NCBI GenBank assembly: GCA_000969725.1 | Contig: JXSR01S063657.1 | DNA: 26,974 nt | From: Ophiothrix spiculata | Lineage: Eukaryota; Echinodermata; Ophiuroidea; Amphilepidida; Ophiotrichidae | Strand: one strand, 5' to 3' | Shown: positions 23,736-26,974 of the stretch, piece after piece | How positions within the stretch are numbered: the stretch's first letter is position 1 | How the letters are laid out: every line of letters begins with the position of its first letter | Translations under genes and position numbers: made by a program | Notes under the pieces: generated by a model | Database searches by the model: none | What the model saw: only the letters and a program-made list of their open reading frames with translations | What the model was told of the DNA's origin: nothing

Positions 23736-24248
23736 TTACAATAAATGTAGTTTAAACAATTATTCTGATGATTATCATAGGCCTTTTTGTGTAATAAAAA
23801 ACATGTTTCCTGTTGACAATCATAACCAGACACTCTTGAAACCAACATGTGATGTCAAAACTCACACAAAATGTAAATAATGTAGAGCATTTGTACATTA
23901 CTGTTTTAACACTATCCATGTAATGTTGAACAGGACTATTTATATTATTTATACTATTTATACTACTAAAAAAGGTGCTAATAATGTAACAAAATGACCA
24001 CATGAATTTGTATTTTTTATAATGTGTTACAATAGGCCCCTTCATTTGCATAGGTTGGTATGACTGATAGATTTTATAATTAACATTTTTGAGGGTCTAA
24101 AACCCAAGACTTATGAAAAGAACTTCATATGAGGGGTGCTCTTATTATTTTTTGTCAGTAAATATTTACACCTATACCTACAATAATCAGTTGAAATTAG
24201 CCTCTTTGCAATTTTTTCTGAGAAAAACCCTAAATTAGGGATAGGGTG
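23736..24248. other. AT-rich sequence, no gene seen
   Basis: No coding exon, RNA gene or inverted repeat recognised. Confidence 0.45.
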
Positions 24249-24536
24249 AAAACATAGTTGGACTCCAAACAAAATTTTCGCTACCAAACATTTGGTCGTG
24301 ACGTCAAAATGAAGTGTGACTCCAAATAAAATAACTTCAACACCGAGTGGAGCCAAATAAAATTTCGAGCTAGTTTGCACACGTATTGAATTGCCATATA
24401 CATTGCACCAAATGTTTGTTACCAGTTCATACTTTAAATTCGATGGCAAATATTTGGTGACGTCACGAAATATTTGGTGAAGTCACAACCAAATGTTTGG
24501 TAACGAAAATTTTGTTTCGGAAGCCAACTATGTTTT
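24249..24536. mobile_element. Palindromic MITE carrying two CRE sites
   Basis: The ends AAAACATAGTTGG and CCAACTATGTTTT pair and continue through AACAAAATTTTCG and ACCAAACATTTGG. Each arm has TGACGTCA (24299-24306 and 24458-24465). ATATTTGGTGA(C/A)GTCAC is repeated at 24450 and 24470. 288 bp. Confidence 0.82.
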
Positions 24537-24829
24537 GAGCCATACTAAGTAGGGACTAAGTTCAAATCACAATTTCTTAGTAGATAACAAGAAACAAGGA
24601 CATCAATCAATATGCCATAGGTCAGTTCTAGGCCACTTTATTTTAATAGAGTTCAACCTTACATAATATCATATCATTCTAATTCAAAAATAGTTTCTAT
24701 ATGCGACTCTGTACCATCAAGAACCGTAAGGTCAGTTGTAATAGAGAAAATTTAACATACAGTAGCAACTCGTAGCCACTGTACTTTAAATTTGTATTTT
24801 CAGATGTGATAGCAGAAAACTGGTGGGTA

Positions 24830-25125
24830 TGGTAATGAAAGGGACAGAAGTAGGACTATAATTTTATTGTCGATTCATACTCGTCTTCAAAGTGGTATTA
24901 TCAGAAAAAGACAATAAAGTTATTAATTTATATCATTCGGCGCAAAGCCAGGGCTAATCCAAATAGTGCAGATGAATTTAATTCAAGGGATGTCTCCGGT
25001 GGAGAAAGACAGAATATTGGAAAGAATTTTTGATTTTAGATGCAGGAGGAAACTGCGAAGACGAGTATGGATCGACAACCAAATTATAGTCCTACTTGTG
25101 TTCCTTTCTTAACCATACCCATCCC
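24830..25125. mobile_element. Palindromic MITE, ends GGGTATGGT
   Basis: GGGTATGGT, AGTAGGACTATAATTT, TTGTCGAT and CATACTCGTCTTC in the left arm recur inverted in the right arm. About 296 bp; the exact ends and target duplication are not certain. Confidence 0.78.
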
Positions 25126-25141
25126 TCGCCTTATTCACTAC

Positions 25142-25357
25142 GGCCCGTATTCACAAAATGGGAATAACTTTATTCCAGGAATAACTATTTTTTTCTTCCC
25201 TTGGTGACACCATATTGTATTCACAAATGAAGCAGCTAGTTATCTCAATCTGTATAAAATCCAAATTAGCTCATGGCTCTGAACTATCTCTTTAATATCA
25301 AGAACGAAAAATCTAGGAATGAAGTTATTCCTGGAATAACTTTTGTGAATATGGGCC
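25142..25357. mobile_element. MITE with 3-bp duplication TAC (Harbinger-like)
   Basis: The ends GGCCCGTATTCACAAAA and TTTTGTGAATATGGGCC are inverted copies, flanked by TAC at 25139-25141 and 25358-25360. GGAATAACTT is repeated near both ends. A 3-bp target and a GGCC-type end fit PIF/Harbinger. Confidence 0.78.
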
Positions 25358-25516
25358 TACCTGTTTGTACTGTTGAAAACCAGAAGGAATCAAATCACAA
25401 CATCTAAGATTTCTTTTGTTGAGGACATGTGTTACTTGTCAAAACTTCAAATGTGTATTGTCAACTTTTTGCTGGAAGTTTGCATCAGTACACAAAACAT
25501 CGATTTACCATTTGCC

Positions 25517-25780
25517 GGGGGAGGGGGGGGGGTACTAAAGTTTGGTTTTGGTAGGGGTGTGCCGCTGGGAAATTTTTACTATCACCCATGTATATACCAA
25601 TTTTTAAGAAAAAGGGACCCACCCATCCATATACCAAATTCCGAAAATTTCTCCAAAAATTTACGCTAATTTGGGAAAAAAATGGCGCAAAGACCCAGTG
25701 GCATACCAAAGAGCCTGATTTTGCTACCCAAGTTTGCGGCACATCCCTGTAATCACTTTTGTACTAGGTACCCCTCATGG
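25517..25780. repeat. Interspersed repeat starting with a G run
   Basis: It begins with GGGGGAGGGGGGGGGG (25517-25532), a possible quadruplex, then GGTACTAAAG; the right side ends TACTAGGTACCCCTC, so the ends look inverted. The inside holds two copies of a CCATxTATATACCAA-type phrase (about 25589 and 25626). Probably a MITE of about 250 bp. Confidence 0.6.
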
Positions 25781-26203
25781 GACCATTTGATTGATTACCA
25801 TTAAGCAGTGCATCTCATGGGTTTTTTTAACATTCAATATAAATATCATTTTGAACATATATGTAGTAAAATGTAAAATAAGTAATAACTAATAGGATAA
25901 CTCAATTAACTTCAGTAATGCTGCTATACCAACAATATACTACATGTAGATATGGGTCAATGCAGAAATTATGTAAATTCAAGGAAAATTAGTGCCTTAA
26001 AACACGGTCTTTGCAAATATTTAAAAAAATGAAAATGACAAGAGCTGGCATTTACGGCTGGTCTAGGATTGACGGCCTCATTTATACATTTGATGCATTA
26101 TTAAACAGTTGACAAACTCTGCATTTTATATTGATGCATTTGTATTTAATAGTCTTGAGAAATACATACAAACCATAGATATTGTTAATTTTCTTGACTA
26201 ATA
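25781..26203. other. AT-rich sequence, no gene seen
   Basis: No coding exon or repeat recognised. Confidence 0.45.
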
Positions 26204-26564
26204 CAGTGGAACCTCCGATAACACAAAATCTCTGGGACCTAAGATTTTAATTTGTGTTATCAGTGTTATCCAACCTGTGTCACATAGAAATCAACACACG
26301 GGCGTCTGAAATTATTTTGTGCTATAGTGTTTTCATTTATTAAATTTCCCTGCGTACTGCATCATTATTTAACTCTAGCGTAACGCACGCGATCGTCGGC
26401 GCTTCACAAGCACTGGAATTAGGCCAATCACACGCTGTAAATATGTGCGACTTTCATGCAAACCACTGTAGCAACAAGCGTCGTTCTCCAAAAACCCTGC
26501 GAACGGAGAAATTTAATTATTGAAAATACTATATCAGGCTTTTTGTGTTAACGAGGCTCCGCTG
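26204..26564. mobile_element. Pogo/Tigger-like MITE, ends CAGTGGAACCTC
   Basis: The ends CAGTGGAACCTC and GAGGCTCCGCTG, followed inside by TAACACA on each side, are inverted copies flanked by TA (26202-26203, 26565-26566). 361 bp. The middle has CG-rich words (ACGCACGCGATCGTCGGCG) and a CCAAT box. Confidence 0.75.
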
Positions 26565-26566
26565 TA

Positions 26567-26974
26567 TGTATAATTTTGTATTCTGATTTTAGTTATTGCC
26601 ATGATTTCAAGATATATAAACACCACATTCAAATTAATCGATTGCACTGACCAGGAAATTCAAACCTTACATTAAAATTAATATGCTGTTTGAAAACGAT
26701 GCTTGAACCAAATTATTACATTGTACTGATAAAAGTGAGCCATTTTGTCCACATTACAGTATCACTCTGGGCGAAAACACATATTATGTCTAACTACAGT
26801 AAGCCCTTGCTACTGTAGGTCTTCTGACTATTTGGTGGTCTATAATCTCTTGCAAAGCTTTTGTTGGTAGGATTTATTGTGCATCAAACCAGAAATAACT
26901 CACTGAATAGAAGAATTCTGATGTGCTTAGTGAAGAGGCACAAATAAAACCATAAAATGTAAAAGAGTAGTTTT
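26567..26974. other. AT-rich sequence at the window end, no gene seen
   Basis: An AATAAA lies at 26943-26948, but no gene is visible that would use it. Confidence 0.4.

Noticed and set aside
1-26974. Retroviral, LTR or Polinton-type fossils
   Set aside because: No paired long terminal repeats and no protein stretch resembling a reverse transcriptase, integrase or capsid was noticed.

Overview
The window looks like nuclear DNA from an animal, most likely a marine invertebrate deuterostome (echinoderm, hemichordate or cephalochordate grade). It is AT-rich, its coding exons are short and spread over more than 20 kb, GT-AG splice sites are clear, and the introns are packed with small palindromic transposons. 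The group is inferred from the style of the gene and repeats; the sequence does not settle the species.

One host gene is recognisable. Nine exons on the + strand (696-20846) join in consistent phases into 370 residues that end in a natural stop. They match the C-terminal two thirds of EME1, the non-catalytic partner of MUS81 in the structure-specific endonuclease that cuts replication and recombination intermediates. Landmarks are RPEECMK-YVRVVLDPVLLE, SRVDMEEALVDLQLHT, EWAGGVKV, LWRQQIQQF, DMASAVIAVYPSP and VRRGEGV. The N-terminal exons lie before the window. A 27-nt in-frame candidate exon (6141-6167) may be an alternative microexon.

Two of the nine exons have had their 3' end, including the 5' splice site, duplicated in tandem: exon 3 (one exonic plus three intronic copies, ~89 bp unit) and exon 7 (one plus two, 71 bp unit). 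Each exon is therefore followed by a row of near-identical donor sites, of which only the first gives an open reading frame.

The introns hold about twenty-five non-autonomous DNA elements: palindromic or TIR-bearing MITEs with TA, TTAA, 8-bp or 3-bp target duplications (mariner-, piggyBac-, hAT-, Harbinger- and pogo-like), several nested in others, plus one tRNA-derived SINE. A family with GGTCAAAGGTCA sites runs into an assembly gap of 821 N (12575-13395). A mariner-like MITE sits 81 bp after the stop codon and carries the first polyadenylation signal. Downstream, up to 26974, no second gene is visible. That part holds more MITEs and an unusual head-to-head array of about 16 copies of a GCTCGCTAGTCCGAA motif (21900-22367). 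No retroviral, LTR or Polinton-like element was recognised.
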